A stretch of 64,000 bases of DNA. Origin: Larkinella terrae. Lineage in GTDB: Bacteria; Bacteroidota; Bacteroidia; Cytophagales; Spirosomataceae. A program made the translations under genes and the position numbers. Positions 1 to 10,215 of the stretch are shown here, one piece after another (the first letter of the stretch is position 1; every line of letters begins with the position of its first letter). Where the stretch lies: contig NZ_WJXZ01000004.1 in NCBI RefSeq assembly GCF_009668025.1, forward strand, positions 1-64,000. The letters are read 5' to 3'. A model generated the notes under the pieces. That model was not told where the DNA came from and did not search any database. It saw nothing but the letters and a program-made list of their open reading frames with translations.

Positions 1-125
<125 letters not shown>

Positions 126-252
126 ATGATTTGTACTTATACTTTACGCAGAAACCTTACTTCTTACTTACTTGGTCAACTTGTCAAAGAACGTGTTTTC
201 CTCGCTTGGAAAACTGTTGCTGAACGCTTCCGTCCAGCCGTATTATCTATTT

Positions 253-292
253 GGGACTGCAAAGATAGCGGTTTGTTTTGCTCAGCGCAAGT
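253..292 (-). promoter_or_regulatory. rRNA operon promoter (Bacteroidota type)
   Basis: On the minus strand a -7 element TATCTTTG (260-267) fits the Bacteroidota consensus TAnnTTTG exactly. A TTG -33 element lies at 288-290, about 20 nt upstream. Transcription would start near 253, giving a 16S leader of about 130 nt. The rest of the gap to pruA (293-370) holds nothing else recognisable. Confidence 0.75.
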
Positions 293-370
293 CCTTTTTT
301 GAAAAAAGTTGATTTACCGAAACATTCTTTTTTCAATGCAATTCTATCTCCTTAATTACGCATTTTAACC

Positions 371-2002
371 TTATTCACCTGCCAAAAACGGATACCGGAA
401 ATCGGTTGGCGGCACCAATGTCTCTTTGATCGTTCGGGCCGAAACCCAGCGGTATAAATTCAGTAACGAACCGGCTTTATCATTAGTCCCGGACCCGCGG
501 GCTCCGCCGAAAGGTTGCTGGCCAACCACCGCTCCCGTCGGCTTGTCGTTGATGTAGAAATTTCCGGCCGCGTTCGACAGTTTTTTGGTCACCAGTTCAA
601 TGGCGTAACGGTCTTTTGCGAAAAATGCGCCCGTTAAGGCATACGGCGAAGTCTGATCTACCAGTTCAATGGTTTGCTCGAAATTGTCGGGATGATAAAT
701 GTAAACCGTCAAAACCGGGCCGAATATTTCCTCGCACATGGTTACATAAAGCGGATTGGCGGCTACCAAAACCGTTGGTTCCACAAAAAAACCGTTGGTT
801 TTATCCACATTTCCGCCCGCGATCACCTCAACTGTCGGGTCATTTTTTGCATTTTCAATGTACTTGCTGATCTTGTCAAACGCTTTTTCGTCAATAACCG
901 CGTTTACAAAATTCCCGAAGTCTTCGACACTTCCCATTTTAATAGCCTGTAAGTCAGCTACAATATATTCCCGAATCTGATCCCAAAGAGTCGATGGAAT
1001 GTAGGCGCGGGATGCTGCGGAGCATTTCTGTCCCTGATATTCGAAGGCTCCACGGACTAACGCCGTTGCTGCGGCTTTCGGATCGGCGGATTCGTGGATC
1101 AATACGAAATCCTTCCCACCGGTTTCGCCAACGACGCGCGGATAGGATTTGTACTGGTGAATGTTTTCGCCAATTTTTTTCCAGATTTGTTGAAAAACGC
1201 CGGTACTTCCCGTGAAGTGAATGCCCGCAAAATCCGGGTGTTTGAAAATGACTTCGCCGGCCAGCGGACCGTCTACGTAAATCAAATTGATGACTCCGTC
1301 GGGCAATCCGGCTTCTTTCAGCACTTCCATGATTACCTGCGCCGAATAGATTTGCTGATAAGCCGGTTTCCAAACGACGGTGTTTCCCATCATGGCGGGT
1401 GCCGTTGGCAAATTTCCGGCGATGGCCGTAAAGTTGAAGGGCGTCAATGCGAAAACGAAGCCTTCCAGCGGGCGGTATTCCGAGCGGTTCCAGACACCCG
1501 CCGATGAGCGTGGCTGCTGGCTGTAGATTTCCGTCGCATAATGGACATTAAACCGCAGAAAGTCAATTAGTTCGCAAGCCGAATCGATTTCAGCCTGATA
1601 CGCATTTTTCGACTGACCCAGCATCGTGGCGGCATTGATCTTATAGCGGTAAGGGCCCGCCAGCAGCTCGGCGGCTTTTAGAAAAATGCTGGCGCGGTGT
1701 TCCCAGGATAGATTGGCCCATTGTTCTTTCGCATTTAAAGCGGCCGTAATGGCCTGCTCGACGTGGGATTGATCTCCTTCGTGGAAATAACCCAGAATCT
1801 GATGGCGGTTATGGGGGGCTACTAATTCTTTCTGAGCATCGGTTCGCACCTCGTCTGCCCCGATATACATGGGAATATCAACGGTTTTTGAAGACGCTTC
1901 GGCCAGTGCCGCTTTCAATTTTGCGCGCTCGTCGGAACCGGGACGATATTCTTTAACCGGCTCATTTTGTGGAATTGGTACCTGAAAAAAGCCTACTGAC
2001 AT
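371..2002 (-). CDS. pruA: L-glutamate gamma-semialdehyde (1-pyrroline-5-carboxylate) dehydrogenase
   Basis: The protein has 543 residues, the length of the stand-alone P5C dehydrogenases of the aldehyde dehydrogenase superfamily. It oxidises L-glutamate 5-semialdehyde to glutamate with NAD+, the second step of proline breakdown. Visible marks are the cofactor-side stretch FTGSTGVF (near 263-270), the general-base Glu293 in GETGGKD and the nucleophile Cys327 in GQKCSAASR. The C-terminal GARGSGTNDKAG is the usual family signature. It is transcribed leftward, convergent in direction with nothing and divergent from thrC across a 158-bp gap. No proline dehydrogenase gene is next to it, so proline catabolism is not an operon here. 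Confidence 0.95.
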   Translation of the reverse strand: MSVGFFQVPIPQNEPVKEYRPGSDERAKLKAALAEASSKTVDIPMYIGADEVRTDAQKELVAPHNRHQILGYFHEGDQSHVEQAITAALNAKEQWANLSWEHRASIFLKAAELLAGPYRYKINAATMLGQSKNAYQAEIDSACELIDFLRFNVHYATEIYSQQPRSSAGVWNRSEYRPLEGFVFALTPFNFTAIAGNLPTAPAMMGNTVVWKPAYQQIYSAQVIMEVLKEAGLPDGVINLIYVDGPLAGEVIFKHPDFAGIHFTGSTGVFQQIWKKIGENIHQYKSYPRVVGETGGKDFVLIHESADPKAAATALVRGAFEYQGQKCSAASRAYIPSTLWDQIREYIVADLQAIKMGSVEDFGNFVNAVIDEKAFDKISKYIENAKNDPTVEVIAGGNVDKTNGFFVEPTVLVAANPLYVTMCEEIFGPVLTVYIYHPDNFEQTIELVDQTSPYALTGAFFAKDRYAIELVTKKLSNAAGNFYINDKPTGAVVGQQPFGGARGSGTNDKAGSLLNLYRWVSARTIKETLVPPTDFRYPFLAGE

Positions 2003-2160
2003 ACGTTTGTTGATTTTTGAAGCCTGCTAAATTAGATAATGGAAAGCAAACGATTAAGGTTCCTTATCCATTGTGAACCGGTTTTTGGCATTTGTCGAAT
2101 CTTTTGTTCGGTTAACGGTTTGGGGTTTCGTAACTTGCGGCAATTTTTCAGCTCTTTATC

Positions 2161-3465
2161 ATGAAGTTTTACAGTACGAATAATCCTTCTGTCCGGGTTT
2201 CGATGGAAGAGGCTTTGCTCCGAAGTTTGCCCGCAGACCGGGGCCTGTATATGCCGGAAACGATCCCATTTATGGGCGTAGATTTCTTTAATTCCATTTC
2301 GGGCGGCTCGCTGTCGGATATCGGATTTCAGATCAGCTCGGCGCTTTTCAAGGATTCGATTCCATCCGATAAACTGGAAGAACTGGTTCATCACGCTTTT
2401 CCGTTCGATACGCCGGTTGTGACGCTGGAAGACGGAAAGACGCACGTTCTGGAGTTGTTTCACGGTCCATCGCTGGCTTTTAAGGACGTTGGTGCGCGCT
2501 ACATGGCGGCCATGATGGGCTATTTTCTGGAAAAATCGAACCGGGAAGTACACATTCTGGTAGCCACGTCCGGCGATACGGGCGGAGCCGTGGCGATGGG
2601 CTTTTTGGGCGTTCCCGGTATTAAAGTAACGATCCTGTATCCAAGCGGTCGCGTGAGTGAGCTACAGGAAAAACAGTTGACGACGCTCGGGCAGAACATT
2701 ACGGCCATTGAAGTAGATGGTTCGTTTGACGATTGTCAGGCGCTGGTCAAAACCGCTTTTACCGACAGCGAATTGAATCAGCAGTTTAGTTTGGCTTCGG
2801 CCAATTCAATCAATATTTTCCGGCTAATCCCGCAAAGTTTCTACTACGCCCGGGCCTACGGTCAGGTGAAGCATTTAGGAAAACCGGTGGTTTTTTCGAC
2901 GCCAAGCGGTAATTTCGGCAATCTGAGTGCCGGTGCGCTGGCTTATAAAATGGGATTGCCGGTTCAACAATTCATTGCGTCAACGAATCGGAACTACGTG
3001 GTCCCGAAGTACCTGGAAACCGGAATTTATGAACCGAAACCGTCGGTAGAAACCATTTCAAACGCAATGGACGTTGGCGCGCCGAGCAATTTCGTGCGAT
3101 TAACTCACCTGTTTGACGACAATTTTGAAGCGTTAAAGCAAATTCTGAGCGGTTATTATTTTGATGATGAACAAACCAAACAGGCGATGGCGGCTGTTTA
3201 TCAACAATTTGATTATGTCATGTGTCCGCACACGGCCGTTGGCTACTTAGGTTTGAAGAATTATCAACAATCCCACCCGGATGTGTGTGGAATATCACTC
3301 GCCACCGCGCATCCGGCGAAGTTCAAAGAACTCGTTGAGTCAGTTATCCACAAACCGGTGGAAATCCCGGCGGAGCTGGAAGAATTAATGAATCGTCCGA
3401 AACACAGTTTTAAGATGAAGGCCGACTTCACGGAATTCAAGGAATTCCTTCTGCAAACAGCCTGA
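2161..3465 (+). CDS. thrC: Threonine synthase
   Basis: This 434-residue PLP enzyme converts O-phospho-L-homoserine to threonine, the last step of threonine synthesis, in the cytosol. The PLP-binding lysine is Lys108 in HGPSLAFKDVGARYM. ATSGDTGGA and the C-terminal phosphate-binding TPSGNFGN are present, and the start MKFYSTNNPS is typical of family members. The gene stands alone: thrA and thrB are not adjacent. The 2003-2160 gap separates it from the divergent pruA; I could not find a clean TAnnTTTG box there (the nearest is TAACTTGC, 6 of 8). A strong bidirectional hairpin follows the stop. Confidence 0.96.
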   Translation: MKFYSTNNPSVRVSMEEALLRSLPADRGLYMPETIPFMGVDFFNSISGGSLSDIGFQISSALFKDSIPSDKLEELVHHAFPFDTPVVTLEDGKTHVLELFHGPSLAFKDVGARYMAAMMGYFLEKSNREVHILVATSGDTGGAVAMGFLGVPGIKVTILYPSGRVSELQEKQLTTLGQNITAIEVDGSFDDCQALVKTAFTDSELNQQFSLASANSINIFRLIPQSFYYARAYGQVKHLGKPVVFSTPSGNFGNLSAGALAYKMGLPVQQFIASTNRNYVVPKYLETGIYEPKPSVETISNAMDVGAPSNFVRLTHLFDDNFEALKQILSGYYFDDEQTKQAMAAVYQQFDYVMCPHTAVGYLGLKNYQQSHPDVCGISLATAHPAKFKELVESVIHKPVEIPAELEELMNRPKHSFKMKADFTEFKEFLLQTA

Positions 3466-3468
3466 AAA

Positions 3469-3503
3469 TGAAAAAGTCCCGCCGAGTTGGTGGGACTTTT
3501 TCA
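3469..3503. terminator. Bidirectional rho-independent terminator
   Basis: Perfect 12-bp stem TGAAAAAGTCCC / GGGACTTTTTCA with an 11-nt loop, immediately after the thrC stop and touching the stop of the convergent TPR gene. A and T tracts flank both sides, so it can end transcription from both genes. Confidence 0.85.
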
Positions 3504-5312
3504 TTAATTGATCGTATCTCCCCGCAAGGCCCTAAACCGCTTTCGGGCTTCTGCACCGAAAATACTGCCTGGGTATTTCTGCAAAAGCTGGTTGTAAAGC
3601 TCCATCGCCCTGGGCTTATCCTGTTTGTTTTCCTCGTACGTTTTTGCCGTCAGAAAAAGCGCATCATCGCCCAGCACATCTTCGCTGTATTTGGCTGAAA
3701 TCTGCTCCAAATCCTTCAAAGCTTCGTCAACCTTGTTTTGCTTAATGAGCGTGTTCGCCCGCAGCCACAAAATATTATCGGCCAGGCTGTGATCTTTGTA
3801 TTTGGCGTACATTTCGTAGAGCGCCAAAGCCGCCGAATCGACTTTATTCTGGAACAGCATTAACTCAATCGAAGCGAACTCCTTCATGGCGGTTTCGTTG
3901 CTGTCCGAATCCATACCGGTATTGTCCATAATGAGCAAACTGAGCGCCCCGGCATCGTTGGCAATTTCCCGACTAGTGGCCTGTTTCAGAATATCCAATA
4001 CCTCTTTCGACAGCTCAAATTCGCCTTTGTAATAGTGTAAACGGGCGTTCCGTAGTTTGGCTTCATAACCGAGCAATTCCTCTTTCTGCGATTTTTCAAC
4101 CTGCGAATACAACAAGGTTGCTTCCCAGGGCTCACCTTTCAAGAGATAAATATCGCCCATGTCCAGCTTACAGCGGTCGATAAACGCTTTTTCGTTTTTG
4201 CTGATTTCGGTGGCCAGTTGCAGAATCGTTATCGCCGTATCTTTTTCGTCCAGGTAAAAAGCGTACAGATTGGCCGTGCTGCGGAGTGCTTCCAGCGTGC
4301 GGTTATTCTTGCCCAGTTCCTGGAACATCTTCTGGTAATCGGCAATCAGCTTCCGGATTTCGGAATTATCCACCGGATAGGTGTTCTTTACCTGCTCTTC
4401 CCGCGCCTTGATGACGAGCCGCCGGGCGAATGCGTAGAGCTGTCCCTGTGGATATTCCTTCGCTACGTACTCAAACATGGCCGCTGCGTTCTTATAATCT
4501 TTATTCTGGAGTGCAACCGCACCCAGATCATAAACGCGTACACCGGTCAATTTTAAGCGTTTGTCGAGGGCCCGTTCCTGAATGAATGCTTTATAGAAGT
4601 CCTTCTTCTGCGTCAGATACCAAACCAGCATTTCGGTGTAAAACATCTCGTTCGGATTTTCCTGCACTTTCTTGTACAAAACCGTCTCGAGCATTTTCTG
4701 ATCGGCGTCTTTCAGATTGTCCTGCAACATGGCCTGCACGTTGTCCCGGTTACCCGGTATCAGTCCCCAATGCAGCAATTCGTCGATCATATTCTCCTTC
4801 TGGCCCACTGCGCCGTACAGACGCGCCAGTTCGCCGGCGTAGGCCAGCGGTTCCCGGCTTTGTTCCCGGCCTTTTTTCAGCACTTTAATGGCCCATGTAG
4901 CTTTGTGTTTTTCGGCAAAGTCCTGCGCCAGTTCAGGTAAGCCGTTTACATTGCTGCTGGCCACCGATATAGCCTTGTTAAAATAAACGTCCGCTTTAGC
5001 CGAGTCATTCCGGCTTTCTTCCAGAATACCGGCCTGCAGGAGTACATACGGATTTTTGTCGTCCGATTTTACCAGGCGCCGAATCACTTTTTCCGCATCC
5101 GCGATTTTGTTCAATTTTACCGCACTCTCCACATACTGACTCATGAGCTGTTTACTGGCTCCGGTTTTCATCAGTTTCTGATAGATCGTGTATGCTTTTT
5201 CAAATTCTCCTTTTTTGAAATATTCATCGGCCAGATCCGGACCTTCCTGGGCAAACCCACTAACCAAGCCGACTACCAGCAGCATAATCAGTACTCCTGC
5301 TATCTTCTTCAT
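3504..5312 (-). CDS. Exported tetratricopeptide-repeat protein
   Basis: The protein has 602 residues. It starts with a signal peptide (MKKIAGVLIMLLVVGLVSGFAQ), so it is secreted or periplasmic. The rest is alpha-helical and made of TPR-like units: repeated patterns such as ADEYFKKGEFEKAYTIYQKL near the N-terminus, ALQNKDYKNAAAMFEYVAKEYPQGQ in the middle and ELYNQLLQKYPGSIFGAEARKRFR at the C-terminus. Such proteins are scaffolds for protein-protein contacts; no catalytic domain is visible. Its promoter must lie in the adjoining DnaA-box region, so transcription of this gene leaves the putative origin leftward. The specific role is unknown. Confidence 0.85.
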   Translation of the reverse strand: MKKIAGVLIMLLVVGLVSGFAQEGPDLADEYFKKGEFEKAYTIYQKLMKTGASKQLMSQYVESAVKLNKIADAEKVIRRLVKSDDKNPYVLLQAGILEESRNDSAKADVYFNKAISVASSNVNGLPELAQDFAEKHKATWAIKVLKKGREQSREPLAYAGELARLYGAVGQKENMIDELLHWGLIPGNRDNVQAMLQDNLKDADQKMLETVLYKKVQENPNEMFYTEMLVWYLTQKKDFYKAFIQERALDKRLKLTGVRVYDLGAVALQNKDYKNAAAMFEYVAKEYPQGQLYAFARRLVIKAREEQVKNTYPVDNSEIRKLIADYQKMFQELGKNNRTLEALRSTANLYAFYLDEKDTAITILQLATEISKNEKAFIDRCKLDMGDIYLLKGEPWEATLLYSQVEKSQKEELLGYEAKLRNARLHYYKGEFELSKEVLDILKQATSREIANDAGALSLLIMDNTGMDSDSNETAMKEFASIELMLFQNKVDSAALALYEMYAKYKDHSLADNILWLRANTLIKQNKVDEALKDLEQISAKYSEDVLGDDALFLTAKTYEENKQDKPRAMELYNQLLQKYPGSIFGAEARKRFRALRGDTIN

Positions 5313-5339
5313 TTTTCTTTTTTATTAATTTAAAAAATA

Positions 5340-5740
5340 AAGGGTTTAAAAGGTTGTTGCCTGTGGATATGTGGACAAGTTCTTTTTGCACATTTGATTT
5401 TCAATACTGTGGATAAGTATTTTGAGTTATCCACAACCAAATTTTGTTTATCCACACATAACTAATTGAAAATCAATATAATTTTAATTTATCCACATTT
5501 GCAATCCGATAAAGTAAGGCTATTCAGACACATTTCCACAAGATACAATTTAAACATTTCCACGTGTTAATGAATGGTAGAATAAGTTGTGGAAAATAAT
5601 GGAGTTGTACACTATCCACACCTGACAATTTTCTTATCCACATGGGTATGCGGTTTGTCCACAGCAACTTTTGTTCCCTTTCACATTTTCTCCACACTAT
5701 CCACAGGGTTTTCCACTTACTTTTCCACTGATTATTTGTG
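5340..5740. other. oriC: Putative chromosomal replication origin (oriC)
   Basis: The 450-bp gene-free stretch 5313-5764 carries five exact DnaA boxes TTATCCACA: 5427-5435, 5448-5456, 5489-5497 and 5634-5642 on the plus strand and 5408-5416 on the minus strand. One-mismatch boxes lie at 5362-5370 and 5370-5378 (both minus), 5612-5620, 5655-5663, 5688-5696 and 5697-5705. AT-rich tracts at 5312-5350 and 5461-5490 could be the unwinding element. The gidA (mnmG) gene lies 2.6 kb away and a parS-like site 4.5 kb away, as at many bacterial origins. Box sequence and clustering are seen directly; origin function is inferred. Confidence 0.85.
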
Positions 5741-5764
5741 TTTTTTTAATTTCACATTGACCTT

Positions 5765-7372
5765 TCAAAAGGCGTCCAAATCTTCTGTTATGTCAAAGTT
5801 GGCTTTAATGGGTATGATGCCTTTGTTTCGGGTGAAGAAGTAGATAGGTTCGGGCAGGCGGTTTTCGGTCAGATCGCCACTGTCCCACCGTCCGTTTCCA
5901 TTTTCATCGATGATAACACGGAGCCGGTAGCGACCCGGTTTTATGTTAACGAATCGGTAGGTCAGGTTGTTTGATTGCTTATCGACGAGCTTGAAATTTT
6001 CATCCAATAATTCAATAATGAACTGCTTGGCTGTCGTGTTGATCTTCCCCGTTAGCACGCCGTACTTCTCGGGATCACGGATGAAGTAATTCAATTCCGC
6101 AGCCGTCGTCGAGTCGTTCAAGACACTAATAAATGCTCCTCTGCCCAACCGAAGTACGACGCTGTTTTTAGCCGTTGTTACTTTGGTTAGGATGAACCGG
6201 GTTTGGTTGTCTTCCCACCGATAGTCTTCAGGAGCCAGCGGGATGCGGTTGGTCGTGTCGCTGAAAAGCCGGAGCGAATCGGTGGTGATGTGTTTCATCG
6301 GTTTTGAAAATTGCAACACCACCTCCATCTTCCGGTCAACGTCGCCGTTGTCGGCGGGCTTGGCAGTGATCGTAACCGGCTCCAATGTTTCCCGGCGCGT
6401 AGGGGTTCGGAACTTGAATTTCTGGGTAAGCTCGGCTTTATTCTTCAACGAATCCGTCACTGTAATCTTTAATCGAACCGTATCCGTTGTCGCCCGTGAA
6501 TTAAAAAAAGTGAGTTCCGTCGGCGTTCTGAAATACGAGGGGAGGCTGTCCTGGGGATTTGTAAACTGTACTTTATAGCTTTCTATACCTCTGTCAAAGA
6601 CATATGTATACGTATTGACGAGCTGCTGCGTCCTCACGGAGCGTGGAGGAGTATTGTAAAACGAAAATAATTGCAATTTTATCGTGTCATTATTTGCTTT
6701 CAAATCAAGATCGCCCTTCAATAATGCCATTTTTTCGGTATTCGGATTTAGAATATAATTTAAATTTTTATCATCAAATGCGAAGATCTTATAGCGCCCA
6801 TCCTTCACATTTTCCAATAAGAACACACCGGAGGTATCGGTTCGCGTGAAATAGTATGGTTTTACTTTGGTCGGCGTCAGTGTGTCGTTCACGACGTATA
6901 AGCCGACCAGCGTGTTCAAAGTAGGCTGTCCGGTTTGAATGTCCGTCACCTTCCCTCCTACCCTAAGCGAGTCAATCGTGCTGCCGGTACTGAAAACCAG
7001 TTTGAGACTCAGGGCCGGGTTGTTCTCCGTAACGTCTTTTACGGCATCCGTGAAATTGAACGTATAAGTTGTATTCTCCTTGAACGGTTTATCGAAAACC
7101 AGGCGCAAGCTGGTGGGCTTTATCTTGGGTTTAAAAGGCGATTCCGGTTCGGGCGTGATAAGCACTTTCTGGTTGGCATTTTCAACCCGAATGTATTCGT
7201 TGAAAAAGAGCTCGATCGATTTTTCATTGAAATTCTTCTGTTTATTGATCGGCGTACTCTTCACCAAAACCGGTGCCAGCGTATCTTTTTTACCTCCGAT
7301 TGGTGCGGCATATTGCGAACACGAATTCAGAAAAACAGCAATGATGGCGAATAATGCGAGTGCTTGTTTCAT
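5765..7372 (-). CDS. Ig-like domain (Big_5/SbsA type) lipoprotein
   Basis: The product is a 535-residue lipoprotein with lipobox LNSC (Cys18) after a short hydrophobic signal. Residues about 30-130 (LAPVLVKSTP..., FNEYIRVENANQKVLITPEPE...) match the bacterial Ig-like fold seen at the start of many Bacteroidota surface proteins (Big_5 family). This is followed by a carboxypeptidase-regulatory-like stretch (GGKVTDIQTGQPTLNTLVGLY) and a second Ig-like unit around 330-420. The C-terminal region (VNIKPGRYRLRVIIDENGNGRWDSGD) resembles another beta-sandwich. It is probably anchored in the outer membrane. The gene ends against the putative origin and no enzymatic motif is visible. Confidence 0.85.
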   Translation of the reverse strand: MKQALALFAIIAVFLNSCSQYAAPIGGKKDTLAPVLVKSTPINKQKNFNEKSIELFFNEYIRVENANQKVLITPEPESPFKPKIKPTSLRLVFDKPFKENTTYTFNFTDAVKDVTENNPALSLKLVFSTGSTIDSLRVGGKVTDIQTGQPTLNTLVGLYVVNDTLTPTKVKPYYFTRTDTSGVFLLENVKDGRYKIFAFDDKNLNYILNPNTEKMALLKGDLDLKANNDTIKLQLFSFYNTPPRSVRTQQLVNTYTYVFDRGIESYKVQFTNPQDSLPSYFRTPTELTFFNSRATTDTVRLKITVTDSLKNKAELTQKFKFRTPTRRETLEPVTITAKPADNGDVDRKMEVVLQFSKPMKHITTDSLRLFSDTTNRIPLAPEDYRWEDNQTRFILTKVTTAKNSVVLRLGRGAFISVLNDSTTAAELNYFIRDPEKYGVLTGKINTTAKQFIIELLDENFKLVDKQSNNLTYRFVNIKPGRYRLRVIIDENGNGRWDSGDLTENRLPEPIYFFTRNKGIIPIKANFDITEDLDAF

Positions 7373-7381
7373 TAGTTGGCA

Positions 7382-7414
7382 TAAAAAACCCTGAACAGGT
7401 GGGCTATTCAGGGC
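7382..7414 (-). terminator. Rho-independent terminator downstream of the methyltransferase gene
   Basis: On the minus strand a CCCTGAA / TTCAGGG stem (7407-7413 and 7389-7395) is followed by a run of six T (7383-7388). It lies 16 bp beyond the stop at 7430 and would end the mnmG-methyltransferase transcript. Confidence 0.75.
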
Positions 7415-7429
7415 GTGAGAATTAATTGA

Positions 7430-8320
7430 TTATTGAGCCTGAGCAACGTAAATCAAGCTTGAATAATTACCTCCATTCTGATAAGCGGCCCAATTAGAAC
7501 GAATGCCATTCCAAAAACTTTCAAGGTAAGCGGGCTTTCCGTCCCGGTTTTTCGTGCTGAGCATGTTCACATAAAAGGCATCGAACAGCATCGGGCGCTG
7601 TTCTTTCAACTCAAAACCGTATCGTTTCAACAACGTTTTCATAACGTCTGGCGCAAAATGGTAAAGGTGCCGGGGCACATCATAAGCGGCCCAGAACGCC
7701 TTGTAATGCTGCGCATCCCACGACTGATAGTTTGGAACAGCAATCACCAGATAGCCTTTTTGCCGACTGTGGTTTCGGATCCATTCCAGTGTTTCCGACA
7801 ACTCGTGCACGTGTTCCAATACGTGCCACATCGTGATGACATCGTATTTCTGCTCCTCTTCCAGTTCAAAAATTGACTTTTTTAACGGTACTTTAGTTCG
7901 CTCAAAAGCCTGCTGACGCGTGTTTGCATCAGGTTCCGTACCCATTATTTTCCAACCTGCTTCCTGACTGGCCGAGAGAAAATAACCGGAACCGCAACCA
8001 ATATCCAGTAGCTGACCTTTTCGTGGAGACAGGCTGGTGATCAGTTTGACTTTCTGCTGAACTGTAATTTTCCGGACCGAATGGTACAGCTGACTAATGA
8101 TTCCCTTGCGCGTATCGCTGTGCGAAATGTACTCTTCGGACTGATAAAACCGCCCAATCTCCGCTTCCACCGGACGCGGATTCGTCGCTTTAAAACCGCA
8201 CTGCTCGCAACTCTGAATAGTAAATTCGTTTTTCGAAACCAGAAAATCGGTACACGTTAGCCAGTTTGAAAACGACTGATTTCCACAAACCGGGCACTCC
8301 CTAAGGTGTTCAAGTGTCAT
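7430..8320 (-). CDS. Class I SAM-dependent methyltransferase with N-terminal zinc ribbon
   Basis: The protein has 296 residues. The N-terminus holds two CxxC pairs (CPVC near 9-12, CEQC near 38-41) that would bind zinc. The SAM-binding motif I is LLDIGCGSGYF, with the acidic partner in GTEPD further on and the post-I stretch DVITMWHVLEHVHEL. This zinc ribbon plus Methyltransf_23 layout is common in enzymes acting on sugar or small-molecule substrates, but the substrate cannot be read from sequence. It starts 1 bp after the mnmG stop, so the two are almost certainly co-transcribed. Confidence 0.88.
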   Translation of the reverse strand: MTLEHLRECPVCGNQSFSNWLTCTDFLVSKNEFTIQSCEQCGFKATNPRPVEAEIGRFYQSEEYISHSDTRKGIISQLYHSVRKITVQQKVKLITSLSPRKGQLLDIGCGSGYFLSASQEAGWKIMGTEPDANTRQQAFERTKVPLKKSIFELEEEQKYDVITMWHVLEHVHELSETLEWIRNHSRQKGYLVIAVPNYQSWDAQHYKAFWAAYDVPRHLYHFAPDVMKTLLKRYGFELKEQRPMLFDAFYVNMLSTKNRDGKPAYLESFWNGIRSNWAAYQNGGNYSSLIYVAQAQ

Positions 8321-8321
8321 G

Positions 8322-10184
8322 CTAGCGCCCTAAATAAATCATCAAAATGGAAATGTCTGAAGCACTGACACCGCTAATGCGCGATGCCTGGCCAATGGTT
8401 TGCGGTCGGATTCGCTTTAACTTTTCACGTCCTTCGAACGATAAAGCCGACAACCGGTCGAAGTCAAAATCCGGTCGGATCAGCAGCGTTTCGAGCTTTT
8501 CGGTTTTCTCAACCATCAGCCTTTCCTTCTCAATGTAGCTCTCATATTTTACCAGGATAACCGCTTCCTCGATGGTTTCTTCGTTGAACGCATGTAGGTA
8601 ATCAGCGACATTTTCGCTCAGGGAGATGAGTTCCTTGTGGTTAATTTCCGGGCGCCGTAGCAATGAATATGGCGAGGTTTTCTCCCGAATCTGCGCGCTG
8701 CCCAGTGAATCTAAAACCGTATTGATGGTCTCCGGCTGCACGCGCATCTGCTTCATCTCCTCCAGAATAGCCGCTACGTTTGCTTTTTTAGCCTGCATCA
8801 AATCATACCGCTCCTGCGTTGCCAGCCCGATTTCGTAGCCTTTTTCGGTTAATCGGAGGTCCGCATTATCCTGGCGGAGGATGGTTCGGTACTCCGCGCG
8901 GGACGTAAACATACGGTAAGGTTCCTCAGTGCCTTTCGTAATCAGGTCATCGATCAGCACACCAATGTACGCTTCCGAGCGTTTCAGGGTAAACTCTCCC
9001 AATTCCTTTGCCGAATTATGGGCGTTTATTCCGGCGATCAAACCCTGACAAGCGGCCTCTTCGTAGCCGGTTGTTCCGTTGATTTGACCGGCAAAAAATA
9101 GCCCGCCGATCAACTGGGTCTCCAGCGTTTGCTTCAATTGCGTCGGCGGAAAGTAGTCGTATTCCACCGCATAGCCCGGGCGAAACATCTTGGCATTTTC
9201 AAAACCGGGTATTTTCCGCAGGGCTTTGATCTGCACATCTTCTGGCAATGAGGTTGAAAAACCGTTCACATAAACCTCGACGGTGTCCCAGCCTTCCGGT
9301 TCTACAAAAATCTGGTGCCGGTCTTTGTCCGCGAAACGATTTATTTTATCCTCTACCGACGGGCAGTACCGGGGCCCCAAACCCTTGATACGGCCTGTAA
9401 ACATGGGTGAACGTTCAAAACCGGTTTTCAGAATTTCGTGAACTTCCGGGTTTGTGTAGGTAATCCAGCAGTGCCGTTGCTTGGTTAATGCCGGGGTGTT
9501 GAGGTAGGAAAACTTGCCGGGATTCTCATCACCGGGCTGTTCTTCCATTAAATTGTAGTTCAAACTTCGTCCATCCACCCGGGGCGGAGTACCGGTTTTC
9601 ATACGCCCGGATTCGAATCCGAGCTGTACCAACTGCTCGGTTAAACCGCTGGCTGAGCGCTCGGCGGTTCTGCCTCCTCCGAAAGTTTTTTCGCCAATGT
9701 AGATTTTTCCATTCAGGAAAGTTCCGTTTGTAAGTACAACGGAATCGGCCTGAATTTCCATCCCCATGCTGGTTTTCACGCCGGTTACCCGTTGGTTTTT
9801 TACCGTGATTTCGGTGACCATATCCTGCCAGAAATCCAGATTTGGTGTTTCTTCCAGCGTTTTGCGCCACTCAGCCGCGAACAACATCCGGTCACTTTGG
9901 CAACGCGGACTCCACATAGCCGGACCTTTTGACCGGTTGAGCATCCGAAACTGAATCATTGATTTATCGCTGATGATTCCGGATTGTCCACCGAGGGCGT
10001 CAATTTCCCGAACGATTTGCCCTTTGGCCACACCACCCATTGCCGGGTTGCACGACATTTGAGCAATAGTCTGCATGTTCATTGTAATCAGTAAAACTGA
10101 CGAGCCCATTGTGGCCGCAGCTGTAGCCGCTTCGCAACCGGCATGTCCCGCACCAACTACGATGACATCATACTTATTAAACAT
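8322..10184 (-). CDS. mnmG: tRNA uridine-5-carboxymethylaminomethyl modification enzyme MnmG (GidA)
   Basis: This 620-residue FAD protein works with MnmE to install the cmnm5 group on the wobble uridine of certain tRNAs. The dinucleotide-binding motif GAGHAGCE lies at residues 11-18. [13 protein letters not shown], the C-terminal GxxYxGYxxR-like region and the tail [15 protein letters not shown] fit the family. A longer frame is open upstream to 10313, but the extra 43 residues are hydrophobic and unlike the family, so I start at 10184 ([13 protein letters not shown]). The gene is a conserved neighbour of oriC in many bacteria. Its leader contains a parS-like site. Confidence 0.97.
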   Translation of the reverse strand: MFNKYDVIVVGAGHAGCEAATAAATMGSSVLLITMNMQTIAQMSCNPAMGGVAKGQIVREIDALGGQSGIISDKSMIQFRMLNRSKGPAMWSPRCQSDRMLFAAEWRKTLEETPNLDFWQDMVTEITVKNQRVTGVKTSMGMEIQADSVVLTNGTFLNGKIYIGEKTFGGGRTAERSASGLTEQLVQLGFESGRMKTGTPPRVDGRSLNYNLMEEQPGDENPGKFSYLNTPALTKQRHCWITYTNPEVHEILKTGFERSPMFTGRIKGLGPRYCPSVEDKINRFADKDRHQIFVEPEGWDTVEVYVNGFSTSLPEDVQIKALRKIPGFENAKMFRPGYAVEYDYFPPTQLKQTLETQLIGGLFFAGQINGTTGYEEAACQGLIAGINAHNSAKELGEFTLKRSEAYIGVLIDDLITKGTEEPYRMFTSRAEYRTILRQDNADLRLTEKGYEIGLATQERYDLMQAKKANVAAILEEMKQMRVQPETINTVLDSLGSAQIREKTSPYSLLRRPEINHKELISLSENVADYLHAFNEETIEEAVILVKYESYIEKERLMVEKTEKLETLLIRPDFDFDRLSALSFEGREKLKRIRPQTIGQASRISGVSASDISILMIYLGR

Positions 10185-10215
10185 AAAGCGTGAAATTTTA
10201 CAAAGTTTGAAAAAA

